Source: Parietichytrium sp. I65-24A
Taxonomy: Eukaryota; Sar; Bigyra; Thraustochytrida; Thraustochytriidae
Direction of reading: 5' to 3'
DNA: 64,000 bases
Assembly (NCBI GenBank): GCA_012862575.1
Contig: BLSF01000105.1
Location: 1-64,000 of the forward strand
Positions within the stretch are counted from its first letter, which is position 1, and each line of letters starts with the position of its first letter. The notes beneath the pieces were generated by a model. It saw nothing but the letters and a program-made list of their open reading frames with translations. It was not told the DNA's origin and did not search any database. Shown here piece by piece: positions 9,641-18,919 of the stretch. The position numbers and the translations under genes are program-made.

Positions 9641-11527
9641 TTAGTATTCTCCACGAGCTTGCTGCGAGCGAACCTTCGTGAGACACTTCTTGACGTACTT
9701 TTGCAGACGCTTGAGCGCAGGAGTGTCCAGGGCCTCAATATCCAACTCGACCTCCTCGCCATCATCCTCGCCGCCAAGCACGGTGCCAGACTCTTGGATA
9801 ATCTTGATCACGCCTTCAATCATATCTCCGGGTAACTTGTTAATATCCTGACCCAGCTGGCGCTTTTCTTGGTAGCTCAGGGGCCTTGGCTCAGATGAGC
9901 GACGTGGCTTTGGCGCGGATTTGGCAGGTGGAGCGTGGATCTGCTGGCTGGCCAATGGCTGATGTGCTGCCAAAGCAGGATTCTGCAAAGCATGAAGCTC
10001 TGTCATCATCTCAATCTGCTTTTGCATGAGTGCAATCTGCTCACGTAGACCGTTCACGTCCTCAGTTGCCACTTCGGTGGTCTTGCTGGCCTGGGAACGC
10101 GGCTTCTTCCGTTTCACAGGAACCTCAACTTCGCTCTCCTCACCAGCATCATCGTCGTCATTGTCCTGGTCGTCATCTTCGTCAGACGACCCAAAGACAT
10201 CGCTCATGGAAGCCTTTGTGGCGCCTTTCTTCCGCTTGGCACCAGACGCAGGTTCAGCTTTGGCAGCTGCTACGGGCGTGGTACCACTCTTCTTGCGTTT
10301 CTTGGTACTCTTGCTGACAGGGCGATGGCTTGGCAGCTTCTGCAGCTGGCCTTCAAACATTGCCAAAAGACGGCGGGCAGCCACGTTGACACCACTGCCT
10401 TCCGGGTTGAACTTGATGGCATTGTTGAAGGTCAGACGCACATCCTCAATGGCATCTTCGTGGTTGCGATACTCCTTTTGATCAAACTTTTTCAGCACAG
10501 TGCCCAGATCCATGGGGTTCTTGATGATCTCGCGGTAGGTGCGGAGGCCTAATGCCTCCGCGTCGACCGGAGCGGCAAACCAGCCCTCCCGATCCGCGCG
10601 AGAAACCTCCCTTACAATGTTTTTCAGCTTGATGAGGTCCTCGGCCTCCTTGTCGTCCAGCAAGTCCTCCACGAGATGTGATGGTGTGCGACGCATTCGC
10701 TGATTTCTCGAGGGAGCAGAGAGATCGTTCACGGCCTTTGTCGCTACGCGCGGAGCGGCAGTGGAAAGGGCAGGGGGGCTAGCTTTGCTCGCAGCAGGAG
10801 TGGCGGTTTTCTTTGTGGCTTTGGGGGCAGCAGGCTTTGGGGCTGCTCTGCTCCTTGCAACGGGAGCAGCGGGCAGCCCAGTGTACTCGCGGTACAAGTT
10901 GAGCTCGCCCGTCTTCAAGACGAGCGTGCCTTCCAACACGTATGTACCAAATTGGTTCGAACCAGAGCCGTGAACCTTGAGCGATGAGCTCGAGGGGTCC
11001 TCATCCTCATTCAACTGAAATTGCATGAGAACATTCTTCTCCGGTACACGTTTGCTCTTGCCTTTAATGACCATGTTGAAGAATCCAGAGTATAGGGCAT
11101 TCTTTAATATATCTGAGTCCTCAGACTCTCCATGCAACGTGACCGATGCTGGGATCTCATTCTGTTCATCGACGACCTCCGTGCGGGTGTAACTGAACGC
11201 GCTCGTTATACCACCCTGGAAGGCGGTGTCATCCATTCCCCAGGTGCCTTCCCACTTGACAGTGCCAGAAGGGTCGGTGGCAAGAATTCCGCGGAGAGCT
11301 GGACGAAGACGCACAGGCTTGGCAGGAGTGGAGGCTGGAAGCGTTCCTGCAGCCTCCGGCGACTCGCTCGATCCATTGGTGGCCTCGGCCGGAGGCGAGC
11401 CACCGGTCGTTTTCGTCTCATCACCAACCATATTCTCTTTGTGATCGCTCATGCACTTTTCCACAGCCCCGTCCAGAGACTTTTTCTGATCAGATGGAGG
11501 AGAAAAAGGTAGCTTCCGAATTTCCAT
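9641..11527 (-). CDS. BET-family protein with one bromodomain and an NET (extraterminal) domain
   Basis: This 628-residue chromatin reader has the GTE-like layout known from plants and protists. Residues about 80-215 form a beta-rich domain I do not recognise (starting near GTVKWEGTWGMDD). An Ala/Lys/Pro linker follows, then a bromodomain (about 295-400) with PVDAEALGL, IIKNPMDLGTV and the acetyl-lysine-contacting Asn in KFNPE (about 374). The usual WPF shelf reads GWF here. An acidic run (about 447-468) and a basic patch precede the NET domain (about 550-622), recognised by SYQEKRQLGQDINKLPGD and the acidic ELDIEAL segment. An alternative start is the ATG 25 codons downstream (MSDHKENM). The frame extends upstream only through non-ATG codons. 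Confidence 0.9.
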   Translation of the reverse strand: MEIRKLPFSPPSDQKKSLDGAVEKCMSDHKENMVGDETKTTGGSPPAEATNGSSESPEAAGTLPASTPAKPVRLRPALRGILATDPSGTVKWEGTWGMDDTAFQGGITSAFSYTRTEVVDEQNEIPASVTLHGESEDSDILKNALYSGFFNMVIKGKSKRVPEKNVLMQFQLNEDEDPSSSSLKVHGSGSNQFGTYVLEGTLVLKTGELNLYREYTGLPAAPVARSRAAPKPAAPKATKKTATPAASKASPPALSTAAPRVATKAVNDLSAPSRNQRMRRTPSHLVEDLLDDKEAEDLIKLKNIVREVSRADREGWFAAPVDAEALGLRTYREIIKNPMDLGTVLKKFDQKEYRNHEDAIEDVRLTFNNAIKFNPEGSGVNVAARRLLAMFEGQLQKLPSHRPVSKSTKKRKKSGTTPVAAAKAEPASGAKRKKGATKASMSDVFGSSDEDDDQDNDDDDAGEESEVEVPVKRKKPRSQASKTTEVATEDVNGLREQIALMQKQIEMMTELHALQNPALAAHQPLASQQIHAPPAKSAPKPRRSSEPRPLSYQEKRQLGQDINKLPGDMIEGVIKIIQESGTVLGGEDDGEEVELDIEALDTPALKRLQKYVKKCLTKVRSQQARGEY

Positions 11528-11910
11528 CAAGCAGAACAAAAGAGCTCCCAACCAAGAAGCTCACTTGTCGACTGCACAAGAGAGGGAGGAACAATAAAAA
11601 CAAATTGACGAGTTTGCGAGCAGTATTGTGTTTTCAAAGTGTGCCTGAGCGATTAGCAACCACGCAACGACACCGATCGATTCGAGTAAACCTGACTAAT
11701 AAATACAAAGAGCCGAGCGAGCTGCCGAATGTTGATAATGTGCCTTCCGCCCTCTGGATCCCACCTGTACAAAATTTAAAGAAGAAAAAATGATCGCCGA
11801 GCGCGCCGACAGACCGACCCAAACGGCCACCAGAATTGCTTTCAGTGCCCCAATGCGCAAGCCGATCGCGAGATACAAAAGATTTGTGTATACTTGAACA
11901 CACCGATGCA

Positions 11911-11942
11911 CATATATATATAGATATATATATATATATATC
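11911..11942. repeat. (TA)n microsatellite
   Basis: About 32 bp of alternating TA, interrupted by one GA step, lie about 385 bp upstream of the BET start. It could melt easily, but no function is evident. Confidence 0.8.
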
Positions 11943-12537
11943 AATGCACACTGTATCCCTGTATCGAATCGATCCCAATCACAGGGCACCACTTGACTCT
12001 CCTCCTCCTTCTCTCGACCCAATCGCACTTCCAAGTCCCCAACTCGCCAATCCCTAAAAAATCTTTCCCGCACGGCCCACCACCCGCGCTTTCGCGTCAC
12101 ACCGGCGCCCCGGTGACGCGACTCTTAGCACGAGCCTACGGTCTTAGGCCTCGGTTAGTCACTGAGCGGCGGGGGTGGACGGCACCCTCCTCTCCCTCGA
12201 GGCAGCACTGTGAAGGCTGTTTGGGGTCTGTCTCGGTGGTTGGTCAGCGGCGAAACCACGCGGGGGGGCGTAGCAAAGGCCTATCCCGGCGCTACCGCCC
12301 CGCAGAGGGGACGGTCTTACGGCCGCTACCGCACGTAATGCCGACGGCCTCCGCCGGGTCGTAGTGGGAGAGTAGCGACAGCTAGCGGAGGCAGGAGGAA
12401 GGAAGGGAGGAATGTGACGTGATGGGAGGGCAGTGAAAGAAGGGGAGGAAAAAGGGAGAAAAGGAAGAAGGAACAGCAGTGGACTAGGGGAAGAAGATAT
12501 GCGCAAGCTCGTAGTTTTCGAGTTTTCGAGTTGCAGT

Positions 12538-12634
12538 TGGAGAGAGAGAGAGAGAGGGAGAGATAGAGAGCATGTGAGGAGGGGGAGGGAGGGATGGAGG
12601 AGGGAGGAGGGAGAGAGAGAGAGAGAGAGAGAGA
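12538..12634. repeat. Two (GA)n tracts in a purine-rich stretch
   Basis: GA runs at about 12538-12557 and 12611-12634 sit in a strongly purine-biased segment. Such tracts mark leaders of known genes elsewhere in the window, but no credible frame follows here on the + strand. Confidence 0.7.
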
Positions 12635-14108
12635 ACAGAAAATGAAAGAATGCCGTCGCAATGAGTGGATGATGTGGGGGAGAGATAAATCTAACAGGTG
12701 CTATGCCAATGGTAGAAGGCGACGAAAAACGGAAGTGTGAGGGAGTTTGCCAGCGCTAGCGAGGGCTAGGGGAACCCAATCTGAGTGGCCACTCGACCTT
12801 ACTATTTCCGGGTAGTACGGCTACCCGTTTTCCACGTTCAAACAGGTTCAACCTGCTGTGAAGGCCCAGAGTGTGAGAGAGCGAGTGGGCGAGAAAATCT
12901 TTTTGAGCATTGCTGACATCATTGGCCCACAACCTTATTGAAGATAGCCAAGTCTTACGGAAGCGTGGTCCCGAGGAGGGCTGAGAGCGGAGACATATGA
13001 TTGGATGTGATGGGTGAGAGGGAATGCATGTTTCTACTCTTCCTTCCTGTTCCATCTGTGATTTTCTGTGTCTCTCTGTTCCTCTGTCTGTGCAAGCCAA
13101 AGCAAGTCGGCAGGTTGCAGCATAGAGGGGGCGAGAGGAGGACGAAAAGTCCCTGCAAGCTTTTCTTCAGTTCTGTATGGAGAGGAAGGAAGTTCGTCAA
13201 AAACAAAGCACAGGCTCCCTACTCCTTCTAGTGTGTCTTAGGCCAGAGGACGGTCAAACTACCTCCAACGCGAAAAAAGCCCGTTAGGGGAGACGAAAAT
13301 TCTTCCAGATTTCCGTAGGAGCTACTATGCAGAAAATGCCAGGCTAGCCGAAGACCTGAGGTTCTAACTCTTTTTGTTAGGGAAAAAGTGAGGTCCAGTG
13401 TTTTTGCTAGGCAGAAGCGCTATCCATGGTACATTCAACGATTCAGCACAGACGGCCTGTTTTTAAAAATAGAGAAGCAGTTCTATGCACTGTCTAATGT
13501 AAACCATAGAGCCACTCACCAGCGAACTTTCCGCTCTGTGCAGAATTCAGAACAGAAATATTCAGAATTCAGAAATCTGAACTGGGAGAAAAGTAACAGC
13601 GAAACTCCTATACAATGGGCTAATGCACAACCTCCGATTCGCTGTTAACATCAGTTGCCATATAATTTACCGTATACCCATCCTTAATGTAGCCAAGCGC
13701 GTGGCTAGTCGACTGTCATAGCTCCTCCAATGGTGCGCGCACAGCGCAATAACCGCGCACCAGGGAAAGGACTAGTTGCACTTAACAATTGCCCTATATT
13801 AGATGAATGGAGGCTGACTCTTGGATGATTGGATGCCGTGAGGGGAGCAACAAGTCCAACGGAGCGCTCGAAAGACGCTCTAGCGCTGTTCACCATGTTA
13901 GAAAATGGATGGCGAATGAGTGAATGGATGGATGCATGTGTGGGATGGATGGATACAGACTGGAGGGTGCAGGCCTAACCGTCGCAATAAGGAGCTCTAC
14001 GGATGCTGACGTCAGCCGAACTTCTGCTTCCGGTTTCCATTTTCGGTGGCCTTTTTTGAATGCATTCCCGTTCTCGTGACTAACGTTGCTCCGCGCACCT
14101 AGTAATTA

Positions 14109-14128
14109 CGATAGTCTCGCGACTATCG
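14109..14128. other. Perfect 8-bp hairpin with a 4-nt loop
   Basis: CGATAGTC and GACTATCG flank TCGC. The stem is perfect and stands alone in non-coding DNA. It may be chance or a binding site. It is not followed by a T run, and Rho-independent termination does not apply in a eukaryote. Confidence 0.35.
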
Positions 14129-15673
14129 CAGTGCTTGGACACGTCCAGATTGGGGGAAAAAAAGACCCAAAAGCAAAGCGAGGGTTCGAGTAACACAGAC
14201 CCTCACCCTCTTTTTTCTTTATTTTCTTTTTCTCTCTCTCTCTCCCTCTTTCTCACCTCACCGTTCCGCAAAGCCTGTCTGTGAGAAACCTTCACTGTAG
14301 CTCTTTCCGTCCTGCATTCGCACGCACACACTCATACTCACGTCAGAGCAGAAACCCAATTTCCTTAATTCAAATTTATTTCTAATTTTGAATTATCTAG
14401 TAGAGCAAGTGAATCAGTGGGTCCTGTCGACTCCTGTAGAGCTCGAAAGAAAGGATACTCCAGAACGCAGACAGTCGATACGAGCATGAGATATATGATT
14501 GTTATACTGCAGCTCAAATCCTTCTCTCGTACACGACCCCGCGTCCACGCGCAGTTGGTTTCGAGCCCATGGATCTGTGCCAGAAGCCCGTAGTTTTTTA
14601 CGCGATGCGAAGACCACTGCTACCATGTATTCTAAGTTAGTTATGGTAACCAAACTTAGCTTTGCACGAACGGTTTGGCCATGTCAATTCTATAACGACC
14701 GGAAGGGTTTATACTAGCGTAGCTTGTGAAGGCGTGAACTCTTGAGTTGCGTTCTGCAGGAAGAATGAACCACAATTGCAACGTCATCTGGCACTGCTCG
14801 TAGCAAACTGTTTCGCAATTCGAAATTCCTCAAACGTATAACGCTCCATTCGGTACAACTTGCAGCAACGATTGCCTTATCAAGACTTGGGAAAGTTGCC
14901 GTTATAACCGGAAAGTGGTGTATCGTAGGCCACGCTGGCAATCGCCGTGCGCGTGGCCTGGTAAGGTACGAACCACCTCTTAAGTATCCTGGCGAAATTT
15001 GAAGGAATTAGGTCAGAAGAAGAACAAAAGATATTTTTTTTCCTTCCCCGTCGGAAGAACCTCAGGGACATTCGGGGAAACACCTGGAAGGGAGATAGGG
15101 CATACGGGCTTAGTTATCTTATTCGCTAGTAATAACTCCAGCCTGAGTTTTGCTTGCTTGCGTGCTCCCTTCCTTCCTTCCCAATCACTCTGTCCTGCTC
15201 AAGTTCGTTCCTCTTCCAACAATCAAACCATTCACTTTTTGTTCAGTGATCAATCAAAACAAATTTTCTTGGGTTCTTTTCCTCGAGTTCACACGCGTCA
15301 ATCCAGATGTCATGGACAGCTAGGAATTTCAAGGACTTCTTGCGGTTTCTCACACACTCGACCCTCTCGAAGGCCTCCGGAGAGAGGACTCCAGGATCGT
15401 ATCGACTCGACTCGAGATGTCTCGAGGGACTCCAGAAGACTCCAGCCGGACACATACGTGTACAGTAATAGTCCCCGGCCGTTGTCGACAGACGACGATG
15501 AGAAGACGAGAACGATGAGACCTATCAGGCCTATCAGTCGTATAGGTAGGGATATGCGTGGGCTACGATGGGACCACGGAGGAACAGGATTGTGCTCGCG
15601 AGCTCACGAATGCTCCTTATTGCTTCACAGCTCTCTTGCGATTTCCAAAAATTCCAAAGCGACCTGATACTGT

Positions 15674-15688
15674 TACTCACTGTCAGTA
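15674..15688 (+). promoter_or_regulatory. Exact 15-bp element TACTCACTGTCAGTA upstream of the isomerase gene
   Basis: This is a full match to the near-palindrome TACTCACWGTCAGTA, 185 bp upstream of the isomerase ATG and in gene orientation. Two more exact copies (39919, 45818) and several one-mismatch copies occur in the window. Confidence 0.5.
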
Positions 15689-15872
15689 TTCACACTGTCA
15701 AGTAGATAGATGGGTGCAGGCTGGGTTGGGTGTTCTAACGCAGGAGAGACAGGAGAGCGGAACGACACTTGCCGGAGAAGACACGACTTTGCGCTGACGC
15801 CCGAAGAGCCTGACGGAGTTGGTCGCACTGCGCGAGACAGCGTGATTTGGAGAAGGACGAGAATCCGCGAAG

Positions 15873-16791
15873 ATGGCGCCACAAGCTTCGAGCCAGGAGC
15901 TCGCTGTGCGCGAGCCTTTGGTGATCACCTCAGACAAGAACGGTGTGCGTACCATGAGGTTCAACAACCCCAGCAAGTTGAACGGGTGGTCCCCTCAGAT
16001 GATGGAGCAGATGGCTGCTGTTTTTGAGGACTCTGCCAAGGACGACAGCGTCAAGGCTCTCATTGTCACCGGAACTGGCAAGTACTACTGCGCCGGAGTG
16101 GACTTTGCTGGCAGCATCAAACCGCAACACCCAAGAGTAAGTTTTACGCTGACCATGCATTGTTTGCCGCGATTGCTTCAGTGCTAACCAAGATGATTCG
16201 CCGCAGATCCTCCGCGAAGGCATTGAGGTCAGCAATAAAGCTCTCTTTGACCAGTTTATCAAGTTCCCAAAGCCTCTCTTCTGTGCAGCAAACGGCCCTG
16301 CAATTGGGGCATCTGTGACATCTGCAACGATCTGTGATCAGATCATCGCGAGTGAGACCGCGACTTTCCTCACCCCTTTCAAGTCACTCGGCCTCGTTCC
16401 TGAGGGCTGCAGCTCGTACACCTTCCCAAAGCTCTTCGGGGCTGACCTCGCAAAGCAGGTCTTGGAAGGAAAAAAGCTGGATGCCAACGAAGCGAAGGAG
16501 TTGGGCATGGTCAGCCAAGTGGTTCCTCAGGAGAAGGTCTTGGAAATCACGCAACAAGTAGCAGAAGAGTGGGTCGCTGCTGGGAAAGGACGGCTCATGG
16601 ACGAGGAGCCTGGTCTTCGCCAAAAGCTGCTTGAGGTGAATGCTATCGAGTCAGTAGCACTTGCCAACGCAATTCTCGACGTTCCTTTCTTGCAGCATAT
16701 GGTCAACTTTACATACGCCAAAGGAAAGTATGGCCCGTTTCTGATCTTTTGGTTGGCAAAATTCACCCGGCCACTTTGGTCAAGACTCTAG
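15873..16791 (+). CDS. ECI2: Peroxisomal enoyl-CoA delta-isomerase (ECI2/PECI-like), two exons
   Basis: Exons 15873-16136 and 16207-16791 join in phase 0 to encode 282 residues of a crotonase-fold enzyme. ECI2-type isomerases move double bonds from the 3 to the 2 position so that unsaturated fatty acyl-CoAs can enter beta-oxidation. Visible features are the first oxyanion-hole segment CAGVDFAGS (about 73-81), NGPAIGASVT (about 117-126) and PEGCSSYTFPK (about 153-163), whose Glu154 aligns with the ECI2 catalytic glutamate. The C-terminus ends in Ser-Arg-Leu, a good type-1 peroxisomal targeting signal. The ACBP domain of animal ECI2 is absent. The start has the AAG-ATG context. Enoyl-CoA hydratase activity is a less likely alternative. 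Confidence 0.9.
16137..16206 (+). other. Spliceosomal intron of the isomerase gene (70 nt)
   Basis: The donor is GTAAGT, the acceptor is CCGCAG, and a GCTAAC branch site has its A 19 nt before the end. Removal restores an open frame between two crotonase-homologous halves. Confidence 0.9.
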
Positions 16792-16973
16792 TTGGTGGCC
16801 GGACCCCCACGCAGAGTTGTCAACATCATAAACAGCAGCTGTCATTCTTTATATTTTCTTACATGTATGTCTCCTGGAAAGCAAAAAACCAATTTCACAG
16901 TCCCCTTGTCTATCCTCCTTGTAGCGCGTCTCGCTTGCCACGATAAGCAAGCGCCACGCGTGGCCAACACAGC

Positions 16974-17344
16974 CTATAACTTGGAGGCTTTCTTGGCAAG
17001 CTTGCCCACCATAAAGTTTGGGCGAATCTCGGTAGCGTCGGGGGAGTGCCCTACATCGCGGAAGAGCGCCGAGACATCCTTGCCGGCATTGTTCAAAAGA
17101 ATATCGTCTCCACCTGGATGATCGTGTTGCCACTCCGTCACGTCGTAAACCTGCAAGGTTCACGCGAGGCGTCAGGTCCAGCGCATTTTAACAAGTTTCC
17201 GAGGCGCCTCAAGCAACTCACCTTGCCATAAATCACAATCCACAAATCGTCAGCCGAGTTGTGCTCGCTAACCTCTTCCAACGTGTACTCTGGGAGCTCG
17301 TCCTCGTTTACTTCCTTTCGCTCATAGTGCGTGAACGCGTCCAT
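16974..17344 (-). CDS. Soluble cytochrome b5 with a peroxisomal SKL terminus, two exons
   Basis: Exon 1 (17344-17222, 41 codons) and exon 2 (17150-16974) join in phase 0 to give 99 residues. The fold is a heme-binding cytochrome b5 domain: YTLEEVSEHN, WIVIYGKVYDVTEW, and the two axial histidines, His52 in HPGG and His76 in VGHSPDA, 24 residues apart as in canonical b5. The protein lacks the C-terminal membrane anchor of microsomal b5 and instead ends Lys-Ala-Ser-Lys-Leu, a classical type-1 peroxisomal signal. Such proteins pass electrons to desaturases, hydroxylases or other redox enzymes; the partner here is unknown. It converges on the isomerase with only 182 bp between stops. I chose the first ATG; the frame opens upstream only through a GTG. 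Confidence 0.88.
17151..17221 (-). other. Spliceosomal intron of the cytochrome b5 gene (71 nt)
   Basis: On the gene strand the donor is GTGAGT and the acceptor CTTGCAG, with a CTGAC branch-like site about 21 nt from the end. The length is almost identical to the isomerase intron. Confidence 0.88.
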
Positions 17345-17402
17345 TTCCCTCGCCCCCGTCTCTGCATCGCGCACTCCAAGTCAGCTGTTGCTATTGTTGC
17401 TA

Positions 17403-17419
17403 TCTCTCTCTCTCTCTCT
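17403..17419. repeat. (CT)8 tract, sense-strand GA tract in the cytochrome b5 leader
   Basis: A short CT run lies 59-75 bp upstream of the cytochrome b5 ATG and reads GA on the gene strand, the same orientation as at eS6, MYB and the ubiquitin protease. Confidence 0.7.
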
Positions 17420-18919
17420 GTCCTATCGTCTTCTCCCTGCTGTAAGGAAGCGTAATAGGTGCCTACGACCCTTTCTAATCAACCTTATACTTACACGGTT
17501 AGTTGCCGATCGCCCATGGTGAACAGTTCATTGTACGTACCAAGGCCGGCGAACAACGACCTGATCCTCGAGGGTACCGGTACTGTCGTTTTAGGTAGTT
17601 GTAGAGAGTAGTTGAGAGTGATGGGAGAATGAGACGATGTGAACTATTGGCGCTGAGGCAAAAGGCAAAAAGCAAAAAGCAAAGGCAGAGAGTATTTTGA
17701 GTGAACAGAAAAAGAGTCGTGAGATGGTGATGATGGTGATGATTGTCCGCAGCTTTTCCATCCTCCATTCGCGCTATTGTAGTAGAGGCCTCGACGACGC
17801 AAACTTGTAAACGAGCGCGGGCTTGCAAGTAGACTTGTCCTTGTCCGTCCACACTGTCCACACCTTCACCGGGCGGCGCGGTTTGCTCGCAGACAAGCAA
17901 CCTCTCTCTGGTCCGCAGCTCAGCAAAATGAAAGTCATGCTTTCATGAAATGTCCCTCCCCGTTGAAGTTCCCGTTCTATCGCAACGGACTGGGGTGCGC
18001 GCTGTGCTCAAGCCGTACGCGGCGGGCCTCTCGCGGTCTCGAGCCGCCTCCATTCCCCCGCTGGCGCACTTGGGGCACGGAGGCGGAAGGGCAAAGGGCA
18101 ATGCAGTGCAGTGAGTGACGTGGAGTGGAGGGCTTCTTTTGATTGATTTCAATTTGAGTGATTGATTGCTTTGATTGATTGACAGTGATTTCGAGTTGAT
18201 TTTTGAACAATGTTCTCAATCAATTGTTCTTCAATGAATTGACGTGTGAATTGGATCAATCATCGAAAAACGAGCTGATAGCGCGCTAACTTATTCTTTG
18301 TTGATCTTGACAGTGAGTGAGTGCTCACTGTGAATGCACTCACTCACTGTGAATGTTCTGAAAATTGGTTGGAAGAAAGAAAAAAAAAATGAAAAAAAAA
18401 CTGAGGGAAAAATCACCACTCAAGGCCTACCCTGTGGCTAATTAGCGCTATAACCCGCAACGGAGGAACCCAAGTGATATTGGATCCTTCTCTTAGACCC
18501 GGCTACCTGTTCTCCTACCGGTTCCGTGTAGTTGCCTATGGCCCACTCTTACGCTTGGGGGTATCTTACCGCAATCCAGTAGCAATGAGGGCATCCTTCG
18601 CTGCCCTTCTCACAGCTTGCAAACTTGGTAGACGGTGGCTACTGGCTCCTAGTCCTTTTTGATAATCTGAAATCCGTATCCTCGCCGCTAGGGAGAACAG
18701 TTCCCTCCCCACTGTCCTACCACCGCCTACCCAATTCGGTAGCACTCACCCACTCACTCACACCGCCACTCCCAACAGCGTACGTGGGACGAGTCCTCGA
18801 GGACCCTGCCCATACGCGCATCGTCCACTCCTACCCATACGACTACCATTGGCGGCTAGCCCAGTGGGACGACAGCGGCTGACGCAGCAGAGTGGGCAAA
18901 CTGGGCAGACTGGGACGCG
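17420..18919. other. Intergenic region between cytochrome b5 and the SET-domain gene
   Basis: No gene is recognised in about 1.5 kb that must contain two divergent promoters. TGATTGATT-type repeats occupy about 18138-18190, with ATCAATCA counterparts further on. A perfect hairpin is at 18310-18350. A stretch of CTACC/GGTAG-rich DNA at about 18430-18860 resembles segments at 5830-6060 and 12100-12380. Confidence 0.55.
18310..18350. other. Perfect 14-bp inverted repeat with a 13-nt loop
   Basis: ACAGTGAGTGAGTG at 18310-18323 is exactly complementary to CACTCACTCACTGT at 18337-18350. The arms are built from the same ACAGTGAG/CTCACTGT core as the dispersed 15-bp element. It lies about 570 bp upstream of the SET-domain start and could extrude as a cruciform or hold two facing binding sites. 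Confidence 0.6.

Larger units (their letters stand above)
11528..15673. other. About 4.1 kb non-coding region upstream of the BET and isomerase genes
   Basis: No credible protein gene is recognised. Frames here are short or driven by repeats. Contents: the BET promoter, a TA microsatellite, two GA tracts, GC-rich stretches with CTAGC/CTACC words (12100-12380, 12740-12840), repeated ATTCAGAA words (about 13545-13575), a TC tract at about 14229-14244, a small perfect hairpin (14109-14128) and CTCGA-rich DNA (about 15355-15430). Confidence 0.55.
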
